Shown here: piece by piece, positions 44,145-52,665 of the stretch
Numbering within the stretch: the first letter of the stretch is position 1
Layout of the letters: each line of letters begins with the position of its first letter
NCBI GenBank assembly: GCA_050179115.1
Contig: JBFXFL010000002.1
Coordinates: forward strand, 62,001-126,000
DNA: 64,000 bases
Reading direction: 5' to 3'
Source of the DNA: JAGPUQ01 sp050179115
GTDB lineage: Bacteria; Pseudomonadota; Gammaproteobacteria; Pseudomonadales; Porticoccaceae
The notes under the pieces: model-generated
The model's database searches: none
What the model was told of the DNA's origin: nothing
What the model saw: only the letters and a program-made list of their open reading frames with translations
Translations under genes and position numbers: made by a program

Positions 44145-45095
44145 ATGGAAACCTTGCAACTGGGCAACAGCAATCTGCGCGTGGGCCGTCTCGGCCTGGG
44201 CTGCATGGGCATGTCGGAGTTCTACGGACCGGCGGACGAAGCCGAATCCATTCGCACCCTGCACGGCGCGCTGGATCTGGGGGTGAATTTTTTCGACACC
44301 GCCGACATGTACGGCAGCGGCCACAACGAAACCCTGATCGGCCGCGCGTTCAAGGGTAAATGGAGCCAGGTGGTGCTGGCCACCAAGTTCGGTTTCCTGC
44401 GCGATGCCAAGGGCGGCTTCGCCGGGCTCGATTGCAGCCCGGCGCACATCAAGGAGGCCTGTGACGCGAGTCTGAAACGTCTCGGGATCGAGACCATCGA
44501 TCTCTACTACGCCCACCGGGTCGATCCCCAGGTGCCCATCGAGGACACCGTGGGCGCCATGGCCGATCTGGTCGCGGCCGGCAAGGTGCGCTACCTGGGC
44601 CTGAGCGAGGCGGATGCGGACCAACTGCGCCGCGCTCAAAAAATTCACCCGATCACCGCATTGCAGACCGAGTATTCACTCTGGAGTCGCGATCCCGAGG
44701 GCGCCATCCTCGATACCTGCCGCGAACTCAAGATCGCCTTTGTCGCCTACAGCCCGCTGGGGCGGGGCTTTCTCACCGGCGCCATCCCCTCGCGCGAGGC
44801 CCTGGATCCCGGCGACTACCGACTTCACTCGCCCCGCTTCCAGCCGGAAGCGCTGGAGCAGAACAAGGCGTTCATCGCGCTGGTGGAGCGGATCGCACAG
44901 GAGAAGGAAATCACGCCGGCGCAGGTCGCACTCGCCTGGGTGCTCAATCAGGACGCGAACATCTTTCCCATTCCGGGCACCCGCAAGCTGTCGCGGCTGA
45001 AAGAGAATCTGGCGGCGCTGGCGGTGCGGTTCACGGCGGCAGAACTCGCCGAGATTCGCAGCCAGTTGCCCACGGCGGTCGGCGGGCGGTACTGA
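44145..45095 (+). CDS. Aldo/keto reductase
   Basis: A 316-residue NADPH-dependent reductase of the AKR13-like subgroup. The TIM-barrel catalytic tetrad is visible: Asp and Tyr in FFDTADMYGSGHNE, Lys in LATKFGFL, His in YYAHRVDP. The cofactor part includes YSPLGRGFLTGAIPSR and the phosphate-site FPIPGTRKLSRLKEN. The physiological substrate is not predictable. It is divergent from ubiD with 146 bases between, which hold no clear promoter. Confidence 0.88.
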   Translation: METLQLGNSNLRVGRLGLGCMGMSEFYGPADEAESIRTLHGALDLGVNFFDTADMYGSGHNETLIGRAFKGKWSQVVLATKFGFLRDAKGGFAGLDCSPAHIKEACDASLKRLGIETIDLYYAHRVDPQVPIEDTVGAMADLVAAGKVRYLGLSEADADQLRRAQKIHPITALQTEYSLWSRDPEGAILDTCRELKIAFVAYSPLGRGFLTGAIPSREALDPGDYRLHSPRFQPEALEQNKAFIALVERIAQEKEITPAQVALAWVLNQDANIFPIPGTRKLSRLKENLAALAVRFTAAELAEIRSQLPTAVGGRY

Positions 45096-45269
45096 CATTT
45101 TTGATAAGAAGCTTGCGGTGAAAGGTTGGGTCGGTGTTTGCCGGCCATCGCTCAGGCGCTGACCGGACGCCGTGCCGCCTGCGGCAGTTGGCCGCCGGTC
45201 TCGCCGTGGGTGAAACCGGGTCGGACCGCTTGGTTTACACTCGCCCGCCAGATCCGTACCCGGGATTGC

Positions 45270-46103
45270 ATGGAAATCATCGCCCCTTACCTCGTCTATT
45301 TCGGGATCGGTGCCGTGGCTGGTCTGGTCGCGGGTGTGTTCGGCCTGGGCGGCGGCGCGGTCGTGGTACCGGTGCTGATTTTCGCCTTTCAGTGGCAGGG
45401 CATGGCGCCTGAGGTGCTGACCCATATGGCGATCGGCACCTCGCTCGCCACCATCGTGGTGACCGCCCTGAGCGCGATCCGCACCCATCAGCGCTGCGGC
45501 GCGATTCGCTGGCGATTAGTGGCACAACTGGTGCCCGGCGTACTGGTGGGCACGGTGCTCGGCGGTCTGGTGGCGGCGCGCCTCGAGGGCGAACTGCTGC
45601 AGTTCAGTTTCGGTGCCTTTCTGTTGCTGGTGGCGTTCCAGATGGCGTTCGGCGTGCGCGTGCAGGCCCGGGAAGGTCGGCCGCCCGGCCGCGCGCTTCA
45701 GACCGGCGCGGGCGCGGCCATCGGCTTTGCCTCGGGTATTTTCGGTATCGGCGGTGGCTCGCTCACCGTGCCCTATCTGAGCTGGTGCCGGGAACCCACG
45801 GTGGTCGCCGTGGCGACATCCTCCGCCCTCGGTCTGCCGATTGCCCTCAGCGGCGCCTCTACCTATGTGTTCGGCGGTCACGGGGATCTCGCATTGCCGG
45901 AATGGAGCTGGGGCTTTGTCTATCTGCCGGCGCTGCTTGGCATCGTCACGACCAGCACACCTTTTGCGCGCTGGGGTGCGCGCCTTGCCCATAGCCTGCC
46001 GGAGCGCATCCTTCGGCGTGCATTTGCCCTGGTCTCGCTGCTGATCGGCGTGCAGTTCATGGTGCGGAATCTACCTTTCCGCGCGGGGCAATCATGGTTC
46101 TGA
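45270..46103 (+). CDS. TauE/SafE family sulfite/sulfoacetate-type exporter
   Basis: A 277-residue integral membrane protein with about eight helices in two homologous halves; each half opens with the same glycine-rich motif (GVFGLGGGAVVVPVLI near residue 20 and GIFGIGGGSLTVPYL near 155). The family moves sulfite, organosulfonates or related anions across the inner membrane; no sulfur genes are adjacent. ATG 45270 begins right before helix 1. It overlaps birA by ten bases. Confidence 0.88.
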   Translation: MEIIAPYLVYFGIGAVAGLVAGVFGLGGGAVVVPVLIFAFQWQGMAPEVLTHMAIGTSLATIVVTALSAIRTHQRCGAIRWRLVAQLVPGVLVGTVLGGLVAARLEGELLQFSFGAFLLLVAFQMAFGVRVQAREGRPPGRALQTGAGAAIGFASGIFGIGGGSLTVPYLSWCREPTVVAVATSSALGLPIALSGASTYVFGGHGDLALPEWSWGFVYLPALLGIVTTSTPFARWGARLAHSLPERILRRAFALVSLLIGVQFMVRNLPFRAGQSWF

Positions 46104-47071
46104 CAGCGGCTCAGCGCGTGCTGCTGGGGTTGCTTGCCGACGGCGAGTTCCATTCGGGCGCCGAACTCGGGCAGACCCTCGGCGTGAGCCGGGCGGCGAT
46201 CTGGAAGGCTCTGGGCAAGCTGGAGGAACTGGAGCTGCCGCTGGAGCGAACGCGCCAGCACGGCTACCGGATCGTGGGCGGCCTCGATCTCCACGACGCC
46301 ACAGCCATCCGCGCCGCACTGAGCGACGCGACCCGGGCGCTGTTGCGCGACATCAGCGTCCTGGAGGTGATCGACTCCACCAACGAGCAGGCCAAGCGTG
46401 CCGCCGACCCGCTGAACGGCGGCGGCATCTGCTATCTGGCGGAGCGCCAGACCGGCGGCCGCGGGCGCCTGGGCCGGCGCTGGATCAGTCCTTTCGCGCG
46501 CAACCTGTATCTGACGGTCGCCTGGGAATTCGATGGCGGCATCGCCGTGGTCGAAGGGCTGAGCCTGGCGGTGGGCGTCGCGGTGCGGCGCGCGCTGGCC
46601 GCGGTCGGCGTGCCCGACATTGGCCTCAAGTGGCCTAACGATCTGCTGCGTTCCGGGCGCAAGCTGGGCGGAATCCTGATCGAGGTAATCGGTGATCCCC
46701 AGGGACTTTGCCGCGTCATCACGGGTATCGGCATCAATGTAGTGATGCCTGCGGCGGCCGCCCGCGAGATCGACCAGCCCTGGCAGGATCTGCGCGATTG
46801 CCTCGTCTCGCGGGATCGGCTCGCCGCCGCACTGTTGGACCAGCTGTTGCCGCTGCTGCATAGTTTTCCCGAGCGCGGGTTTCGGGCCTATCGCGGGGAA
46901 TGGGAAGCGGCGCATGTGCATCAGGGCCGGCCGGTGCGGATCAGTACCGGCGGTCGCGCCACGGACGGGATCGCGCGCGGGGTCAACGATCGGGGTGCGC
47001 TTGCCCTGGAATGCGCCGATGGGCTGCGTTTCATCAGTGGCGGGGAAGTCAGTCTGCGGGAGGCGCCATGA
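46094..47071 (+). CDS. birA: Biotin protein ligase / biotin operon repressor BirA
   Basis: A 325-residue bifunctional BirA. The N-terminal winged helix (LLADGEFHSGAELGQTLGVS, AIWKALGKLEE) binds DNA; the ligase domain has the biotinyl-AMP loop ERQTGGRGRLGRRW, KWPNDLLRSGRKLGGILIE and a C-terminal SH3-like domain. So it both biotinylates carboxylases and likely represses the biotin operon, which is elsewhere. It overlaps coaX (ATGA). Confidence 0.94.
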   Translation: MVLTAAQRVLLGLLADGEFHSGAELGQTLGVSRAAIWKALGKLEELELPLERTRQHGYRIVGGLDLHDATAIRAALSDATRALLRDISVLEVIDSTNEQAKRAADPLNGGGICYLAERQTGGRGRLGRRWISPFARNLYLTVAWEFDGGIAVVEGLSLAVGVAVRRALAAVGVPDIGLKWPNDLLRSGRKLGGILIEVIGDPQGLCRVITGIGINVVMPAAAAREIDQPWQDLRDCLVSRDRLAAALLDQLLPLLHSFPERGFRAYRGEWEAAHVHQGRPVRISTGGRATDGIARGVNDRGALALECADGLRFISGGEVSLREAP

Positions 47072-47790
47072 TTCTGGAGCTGGATATCGGCAACAGCCGC
47101 ATCAAGTGGCGGACGCTTGCCGGGCAAGGGCAGCCGGTGGCGCACGGGCATCGGTCGCGCCGTGACCTGCCCGGCGGCGAAGTGTCCTGGGGTGAATTGC
47201 TGCCCGCGCAGGGCGTCCGGCGGATCCGGGTCTCGAATGTCGCCGGACCCGAGGTCGCGGCGCACCTGGATCGCTGGGCTCGCGACACGCTGGGTCTTGC
47301 GCCCGAGTATGCGCGCGCGACGGCGTGCATCGCGGGCGTCACCAGCGGCTATCTTGAGCCCGAAAAGCTCGGCGTGGATCGCTGGCTGGCGCTGCTCGCC
47401 GCGAGGCATGAGCTGGGCCGCGCCTGCGTGGTCGTCGATGCGGGTACGGCCGTGACGATCGATGTGCTGGATGATTTTGGCACACACCAGGGCGGCTATA
47501 TCGTCCCCGGACTCACACTGATGCTGAATGCACTGCTGTCCGGCACCAGCGGCGTCCGGTTGGACGCGGCGCCGGTGGCGTCGCTGGCGGCGGGAACCTG
47601 CACCAGCGATGCGGTGCTGCGCGGCTGCACCGCGATGACCGTCGTGCTGATCGAGCGTGCCCGGCGCGGTTCGGAACTACCCCTGGTGCTGACCGGCGGC
47701 GATGCCGAGCTCTTGGCGCCCTGGCTGGCCGCGCCGAGTCTGCTGTGCCCCGAACTCGTGCTGGACGGACTGGGCCTTGCGCTACCCTGA
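47068..47790 (+). CDS. coaX: Type III pantothenate kinase
   Basis: CoaX, 240 residues, phosphorylates pantothenate, the first step of CoA synthesis. ASKHA-fold motifs: ELDIGNSRIKWR (phosphate 1), GVDRWLALLAAR, VVVDAGTAVTIDVLD (phosphate 2) and GGYIVPGLTLML. This isoform is insensitive to CoA feedback and needs a monovalent cation. The birA-coaX-SPOR order is the pseudomonad one. Confidence 0.94.
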   Translation: MILELDIGNSRIKWRTLAGQGQPVAHGHRSRRDLPGGEVSWGELLPAQGVRRIRVSNVAGPEVAAHLDRWARDTLGLAPEYARATACIAGVTSGYLEPEKLGVDRWLALLAARHELGRACVVVDAGTAVTIDVLDDFGTHQGGYIVPGLTLMLNALLSGTSGVRLDAAPVASLAAGTCTSDAVLRGCTAMTVVLIERARRGSELPLVLTGGDAELLAPWLAAPSLLCPELVLDGLGLALP

Positions 47791-48646
47791 AAGCCGTCTG
47801 GTGCCCTGGCTGGTCGCCGCGGCCCTGCTGGTCAATGGTGTGGCTTACTGGTGGTTTTCCAGTCAGCGCGACCTGCGCCTGGCGGAACCTGTACGGGTGA
47901 CGGAACTCGGTCCCCCGGTGCCCACGCTGACGCTGCTGCGCGAGCGGGAAGTCCTGGACGTGACGCGAGAGCGGTCTGTGGATATGGTCGAGGAAAGGCT
48001 TGCTGTCCCCGAGGCTTCGGCGATGGGGCCACCATCGCCTCCCGACCTGCCTTCCGATACAACCTCCGCGCACACCGCTGCGCCCCAGGATGCGCCCATG
48101 GGCCCGCCCGAGCCGCCGCCGGAGGTGAGCGCGGCGCCCGAACTCGCGGCGCAGGCGCCACCCGCGCCCACGCCCTCGCTGTGTGTGTTACTCGGACCCG
48201 GAGCAAGCGCAGCCGACGTTAACCGCTGGGGTGCGGTCATTGCCGACACCGGCGTGACGCTCTCCGGGGTGCAAGCCATCGATCAGGAAACCGTCACCGG
48301 CTACCGGGTGATGCTACCGGCGCCATCCCGAGCCGAAGCCACACTCGCCAAGCTGGCCGCCGCGGGATTCGACGGATTCGTGACCGACAAAGATGGGCGC
48401 GGTACCCAGATTTCCCTGGGTCTCTTCCAGATGCGCGCCAACGCCGAGCGACTGCGTGCCCGGTTACTAGAGCAAGGGTATTCTGCGGCGATCCTGCTGG
48501 ATCGTGACGTGCGCAAGATGTACTGGCTCCGGGTGCAGGGTTCCTCGACGGGTTTGCGCGGAGCTAAGGTAGCGCTGGTGGCGAGGTTTCCTGACGCGAG
48601 CCCGGTATGGCGGGATTGCCCGCCGGGAGCCGCCGGCCTCGATTGA
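47777..48646 (+). CDS. SPOR-domain membrane protein downstream of coaX
   Basis: A protein of about 289 residues with one N-terminal transmembrane helix (LVPWLVAAALLVNGVAYWWF), a long Pro/Ala/Glu-rich periplasmic linker (about 30-135) and a C-terminal SPOR-like region (about 140-275; SLGLFQMRANAERLRARLLE and the final strand). The SPOR module suggests binding to denuded septal glycan. The start is uncertain: TTG 47777 overlaps coaX by 14 bases, and GTG 47801 just before the helix is also possible. A protein of this layout follows coaX in pseudomonads, where its role is not defined. Confidence 0.78.
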   Translation: MRYPESRLVPWLVAAALLVNGVAYWWFSSQRDLRLAEPVRVTELGPPVPTLTLLREREVLDVTRERSVDMVEERLAVPEASAMGPPSPPDLPSDTTSAHTAAPQDAPMGPPEPPPEVSAAPELAAQAPPAPTPSLCVLLGPGASAADVNRWGAVIADTGVTLSGVQAIDQETVTGYRVMLPAPSRAEATLAKLAAAGFDGFVTDKDGRGTQISLGLFQMRANAERLRARLLEQGYSAAILLDRDVRKMYWLRVQGSSTGLRGAKVALVARFPDASPVWRDCPPGAAGLD

Positions 48647-48699
48647 GCCGTGGTTGGACCCGTGGACAGTCCCCAGGGTCGCCGGCACAGGTGAGAGTA

Positions 48700-48729
48700 T
48701 AGACAGGGGGTGTGCGCAGCCTGTATACT
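48700..48729 (+). promoter_or_regulatory. Sigma-70 promoter of the cold-shock gene
   Basis: TAGACA (48700-48705) and TATACT (48724-48729) with an 18-base spacer. Transcription would start near 48736, leaving a leader of about 143 bases before the csp start codon. It is one of the few promoters here with two reasonable boxes. Confidence 0.65.
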
Positions 48730-48735
48730 CGCGTG

Positions 48736-48878
48736 GCCTCGGAATGGGGCCATATTTATGCCCAGTACCACGAATACTTGTCAGTTCTCGTAGTCCTGAA
48801 GTCCATAAGTAATACCCGTTCTAAGCACTGCTCCAGGTTTTCTTTTCAGATCAATTTAATTTACACAGGACTACTGCA
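48736..48878 (+). promoter_or_regulatory. Long AT-rich 5' leader of csp with SD-complementary element
   Basis: This 143-base leader is much lower in G+C than the rest of the window and has no ORF of note. GTAGTCCTG at 48790-48798 is perfectly complementary to CAGGACTAC at 48866-48874, which contains the AGGA ribosome-binding site of csp. Pairing would hide the site. Long structured leaders control cspA-type genes in E. coli by temperature; a similar role here is inference. Confidence 0.5.
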
Positions 48879-49088
48879 ATGGCTACTACAGTCACCGGAA
48901 CTGTCAAGTTCTTCAACGAAGCCAAAGGCTTCGGCTTCATTCAGCGCGAAAACGGCCCAGACGTTTTCGTCCATTTCAGCGCCATTCAGGGCGCCGGCTT
49001 CAAGACTCTGGCTGAAGGACAAAAAGTCCAGTTCACCGTCGGTCAGGGCCAGAAAGGCCCACAAGCCGAGAACGTAGTGCCGATGTAA
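48879..49088 (+). CDS. Cold-shock protein, CspA family
   Basis: A 69-residue single cold-shock domain that binds single-stranded RNA/DNA. RNP1 (KGFGFI, within AKGFGFIQRE) and RNP2 (VFVHFSAI) are intact, along with the starting GTVKFFNE and the final GPQAENV. The ATG has AGGA nine bases upstream. Whether it is cold-inducible or constitutive cannot be told from the protein, but the long leader favours induction. It ends in a strong terminator. Confidence 0.95.
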   Translation: MATTVTGTVKFFNEAKGFGFIQRENGPDVFVHFSAIQGAGFKTLAEGQKVQFTVGQGQKGPQAENVVPM

Positions 49089-49115
49089 TTCGGCCTGCCT
49101 TAAGGCTTCGCAGAG

Positions 49116-49144
49116 CCGCCGCGCCTCCGGGCGCGGCGGTTTTT
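49116..49144 (+). terminator. Intrinsic terminator of csp
   Basis: A ten-base stem CCGCCGCGCC/GGCGCGGCGG with a TCCG tetraloop, followed by TTTTT. Strong, and 27 bases past the csp stop. Confidence 0.93.
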
Positions 49145-49187
49145 GCGTTCAGGGCCTGATATCGCCGGCCCGACTCGACTGCCGCGC

Positions 49188-49193
49188 TATAAT
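49188..49193 (+). promoter_or_regulatory. -10 box upstream of prfC
   Basis: TATAAT in the context GCGCTATAATTCGCGCCC, 36 bases before the prfC start and after the csp terminator. The same TATAATTCGC context as before miaB. -35 unclear. Confidence 0.5.
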
Positions 49194-49229
49194 TCGCGCC
49201 CAGATTTTCTCCCCAAGATTCTTTTTGCC

Positions 49230-50816
49230 ATGGAACACAGTCATCCGGAACTTGCCGGGCGCCGGACCTTTGCCATCATCTCGCATCCCGATGCCGGCAA
49301 GACCACCATCACCGAAAAGCTCTTGCTGTTGGGCAACGCGATTCAGGTAGCGGGTACCGTCAAGGGGCGCAAGAGTGACCGCCACGCCACCTCCGACTGG
49401 ATGGCGATGGAAAAGGAGCGCGGCATCTCGGTGACTTCCTCGGTGATGCAGTTTCCCTACCGCGATTGCATCGTGAATCTGCTCGACACCCCGGGCCATG
49501 CCGACTTTTCTGAAGATACCTATCGAACCCTGACCGCGGTGGATTCGGTATTGATGGTGATCGACTGCGCCAAGGGCGTGGAAGAGCGCACCATCAAACT
49601 GATGGAAGTGTGCCGGCTGCGCGATACGCCCATCATTACCTTCATCAACAAAATGGACCGTGAGGTGCGTGATCCGCTGGAAGTGCTCGACGAAATCGAG
49701 CAGGTCCTGAAGATCGAGGCCGCACCCGTGAACTGGCCGATTGGCATGGGGCGGGGTTTTCGCGGTGTCTACGATCTGCGCGAGGACGAAGTTCACCGCT
49801 ACCAGGCCGGTCAGGGCCATCGCATTTCGGAAGATGTACGCATCCCGGGCCTGCATTCCGATGCCGTCCGGGAAGCGATCGGGCCGGGGTACGAGTACGA
49901 AGCGCTGTGCACCCAAGTCGAGCTGGTGCGGGGCGCGTCGCACCCGTTCGATCTCGAACGCTACCGGGCCGGCAAGCTGACCCCGGTATTTTTCGGCACG
50001 GCCCTGGGCAATTTCGGCGTGCGCGAGATGCTCGATCACTTTGTGCAATGGGCGCCGGCGCCGCAGCCGCGCCTGGCCGCGGAGCGGGAAGTAACGCCGG
50101 GCGAACCGGGTTTCAGCGGTTTCGTGTTCAAGATTCAGGCGAACATGGATCCGCGCCACCGGGATCGCATCGCCTTCCTGCGCATCTGTTCGGGTGAGTA
50201 TCAGCGGGGCATGAAGATGCACCATGTCCGGCTGGGCAAGGAAGTCCGCATCGCCGATGCCCTGACATTTTTCGCGGGCGAGCGGACCAACGTCGAGACC
50301 GCCATCGCCGGCGACATCATCGGGCTGCACAATCACGGCACCATTCAGATTGGCGATACTTTCACCGCCGGTGAGGTGCTCAATTTCACCGGCATTCCCC
50401 ATTTCGCGCCGGAGCTGTTTCGCCGCATCCGCCTCAAGGATCCGCTGAAAACAAAACAGCTCCACAAGGGCTTGCAGCAACTGGCGGAAGAAGGCTCGAC
50501 CCAGGTGTTTTTCCCGCTAACCAGCAACGACGTTGTGCTGGGGGCGGTGGGGCAGTTGCAGTTCGATGTGGTGGCCTACCGGCTGCTGGATGAGTATGGC
50601 GTCGAGGCGGTGTACGAGCCGGTGACCGTTGCCACCGCGCGCTGGATCCGCTGCGATGATGCCAGGAAGCTGGCCGCCTTCCGGAACAAGGCGGCGGCAA
50701 ACCTGGCCATCGACGGAGGCAAGTGCCTGGCCTATCTGGCGCCTTCCCAGATCAATCTGGCGCTGACCCGCGAGCGCCACCCGGAGATCGAATTCCTCGC
50801 CACGCGCGAGCATTGA
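49230..50816 (+). CDS. prfC: Peptide chain release factor 3
   Basis: RF3, 528 residues, the GTPase that recycles RF1/RF2 after termination. G1 is ISHPDAGKTTITEKL, the switch region KSDRHATSDWMAMEKERGIS, G3 DTPGHADF, G4 NKMD; domains II and III follow (FKIQANMDPRHRDRIAFLR). ATG 49230 gives the E. coli length (529). It is monocistronic, with the next gene on the opposite strand. Confidence 0.96.
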   Translation: MEHSHPELAGRRTFAIISHPDAGKTTITEKLLLLGNAIQVAGTVKGRKSDRHATSDWMAMEKERGISVTSSVMQFPYRDCIVNLLDTPGHADFSEDTYRTLTAVDSVLMVIDCAKGVEERTIKLMEVCRLRDTPIITFINKMDREVRDPLEVLDEIEQVLKIEAAPVNWPIGMGRGFRGVYDLREDEVHRYQAGQGHRISEDVRIPGLHSDAVREAIGPGYEYEALCTQVELVRGASHPFDLERYRAGKLTPVFFGTALGNFGVREMLDHFVQWAPAPQPRLAAEREVTPGEPGFSGFVFKIQANMDPRHRDRIAFLRICSGEYQRGMKMHHVRLGKEVRIADALTFFAGERTNVETAIAGDIIGLHNHGTIQIGDTFTAGEVLNFTGIPHFAPELFRRIRLKDPLKTKQLHKGLQQLAEEGSTQVFFPLTSNDVVLGAVGQLQFDVVAYRLLDEYGVEAVYEPVTVATARWIRCDDARKLAAFRNKAAANLAIDGGKCLAYLAPSQINLALTRERHPEIEFLATREH

Positions 50817-50853
50817 TCCCGGAGGACCGCCGCTTCCCCACCAAGGCCAGCCC

Positions 50854-50882
50854 AAAAAAAAGCCCGGGCATTGCCCGGGCTT
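50854..50882 (-). terminator. Intrinsic terminator of the D-amino acid deacylase gene
   Basis: On the minus strand, a GC-rich hairpin (stem AGCCCGGGCA/TGCCCGGGCT, nearly perfect palindrome) is followed by a run of eight T. It lies 19 bases past the stop of the gene at 50902-52665. On the plus strand the hairpin has no U-tract, so it would act less well for prfC. Confidence 0.85.
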
Positions 50883-50901
50883 CGAATGCTGCTCCGTTCG
50901 C

Positions 50902-52665
50902 TCAGGCAGCGCGTTCTTTCGCGACCGGTTCCGCCTGGCCACTGCGAAGCAGCTTGCCTGGTGTTGCGCCGGTGCATTCGCCATCCGCAAAGGTCACTTC
51001 GCCGTTGACCAGGATGGCATGGTAGCCGATGGCCTTCTTGATGCGGCGCCACTCGCCGCCCGGCAGATCCTCGACGATTTCGCCGATCCACTCCTTGCCG
51101 TCGCTGAGCTTGGCGAGGTCGTAGACGACGACATCGGCCGGGGCGCCTTCGAGCAGCACGCCGCGATCGCGGAAACCCGCAGCGCGCGCCGGCAATGCCG
51201 AGAGCCGGAAATGGGCTTCCTCCAGCGTCACTTTCTGTTCGTCGCGCACCAGCCAGTAGAGGAAGTCGGTGGTGTAGGCGCCGCCAGTGAAGAACTTGGT
51301 GTGGGCCCCGCCATCGGACACGCCGGGGATGGTGTAGTCCGACTGGTTGATCATCTCCGCCATGTAATCGGCGTTGAAGTCTTTTTCCGGCCCGAGAAAC
51401 TCGACATTCAGGTCGCCGGCAAGGGACAGATCGAGCATGACCTCGATCGGATGCTTGCCTTCGGCCGCCGCGATCTGGCCCAGGGAGCGACCGACGTATT
51501 TTTCGAGCTCCGGCTGCTTGTTGACCTTGTGCACCATCAGCTTGGGAATGGCACCACCGACACCCGCCTGAATGACCTTGAGACGCTTGTCCGCGGCTTC
51601 CGCTTCGGTGACGACACGCAAGCGCAATTCGGGATCGGCCAGCTTCTTGAGCTTCTCTTCTTTGGTGCCGGTGGTCAGTTCGCGCCAGGCGGGGCTGGCG
51701 TCATACAGATTCCAGTGCTCCAGCGTGAAGGAGAAGCCGGTGCGCACGGTGCCTGCCTGACCGTAGATGGGCAGGCCTTTTTCACGGCAGCGTTGCAGCC
51801 AGGCCAGGCTGCGGCGATGTACGGACGGATCCCGGCGGGTCGGAACGATGGCATTGTGCAGAATCGGCCGCTTCGCAACCGCCGCCAGTTTTTCCAGGAA
51901 ATTCAGGTCGGCGCGCATGTCACCGGTGGACTGGGTCACCTGAATGCAACCCTCGCCCCGCTCCGCCAGCACTTCGGCGAGATTGAAGATGTCCTCATCC
52001 ACCATGGTGTCGGTCACCATCGGCGTGCCATCGAAGTCGGCCTGGGTGGAGTTGGGGCCGAGGCGCTGGAAGGAAAAGCCGCACAGGCCGGCATCCATGC
52101 CTTCGTGCAGGAGGCGCTTCATTTCCTTGCGCTCGGCGGCGTTTGCCGGGCGGCTCTTGGCCGCTTCGAGGCCCATCACATAGGTCATCAGCGAGGCGGT
52201 CGGCATGTACTGGATGCAGTTCACGCCCTTGGGGATGCGCGCCAGGTTGTCCATGTATTCCGGTACGGTTTCCCACTTCCAGGGCATCCCGGCTTTCATG
52301 GTGTCGTAGGGGATGGCTTCCGTGCGGGTCATCGTCAGCAGCGAGCGCTCGCGGTATTCGGGTTTGACCGGCACAAAGCCGAAGCCGCAGTTGCCCAGCA
52401 CCACCGAAGTGACGCCGTGCCAGCCGGAGATGGTGCAGTAGGGATCCCAGTGAATCTGGGCGTCGTAGTGGGTGTGCAGATCGACAAAGCCCGGCGCCAC
52501 GATCATGCCGGTGGCGTCGATGGTTTTCTTCGCGACGCCCGGTGCCTTGCCACCGATTTGCAGCACTTTGCCCTGATCGATCCAGACATCGACGACCCGG
52601 CGCGGCGCGCGGGTGCCGTCGACGAGGGTTCCGCCTTTGATGTGGATATCGACGATCTGGTTCAT
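50902..52665 (-). CDS. N-acyl-D-amino-acid deacylase family amidohydrolase
   Basis: A 587-residue metal-dependent amidohydrolase of the D-aminoacylase branch. Metal ligands: HTH in GFVDLHTHYDAQIHWDP (the LHTHYDAQ signature), a Cys in VVLGNCGFGFVP as in D-aminoacylases, later HNAIVPTRR, and Asp in GVSDGGAHTKFF. The small beta domain is split between N- and C-termini (GGTLVDGTRAPRRVVDV; ADVVVYDL). It likely cleaves N-acyl-D-amino acids or related amides. ATG 52665 has AGGAGA upstream. It is divergent from the VOC gene across a 314-base spacer. Confidence 0.88.
   Translation of the reverse strand: MNQIVDIHIKGGTLVDGTRAPRRVVDVWIDQGKVLQIGGKAPGVAKKTIDATGMIVAPGFVDLHTHYDAQIHWDPYCTISGWHGVTSVVLGNCGFGFVPVKPEYRERSLLTMTRTEAIPYDTMKAGMPWKWETVPEYMDNLARIPKGVNCIQYMPTASLMTYVMGLEAAKSRPANAAERKEMKRLLHEGMDAGLCGFSFQRLGPNSTQADFDGTPMVTDTMVDEDIFNLAEVLAERGEGCIQVTQSTGDMRADLNFLEKLAAVAKRPILHNAIVPTRRDPSVHRRSLAWLQRCREKGLPIYGQAGTVRTGFSFTLEHWNLYDASPAWRELTTGTKEEKLKKLADPELRLRVVTEAEAADKRLKVIQAGVGGAIPKLMVHKVNKQPELEKYVGRSLGQIAAAEGKHPIEVMLDLSLAGDLNVEFLGPEKDFNADYMAEMINQSDYTIPGVSDGGAHTKFFTGGAYTTDFLYWLVRDEQKVTLEEAHFRLSALPARAAGFRDRGVLLEGAPADVVVYDLAKLSDGKEWIGEIVEDLPGGEWRRIKKAIGYHAILVNGEVTFADGECTGATPGKLLRSGQAEPVAKERAA

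Noticed and set aside
48647..48878. Possible tRNA gene between the SPOR gene and csp
   Set aside because: No cloverleaf, no TTCGANTC-type T-loop, and no CCA end found; the segment reads as promoter plus leader.
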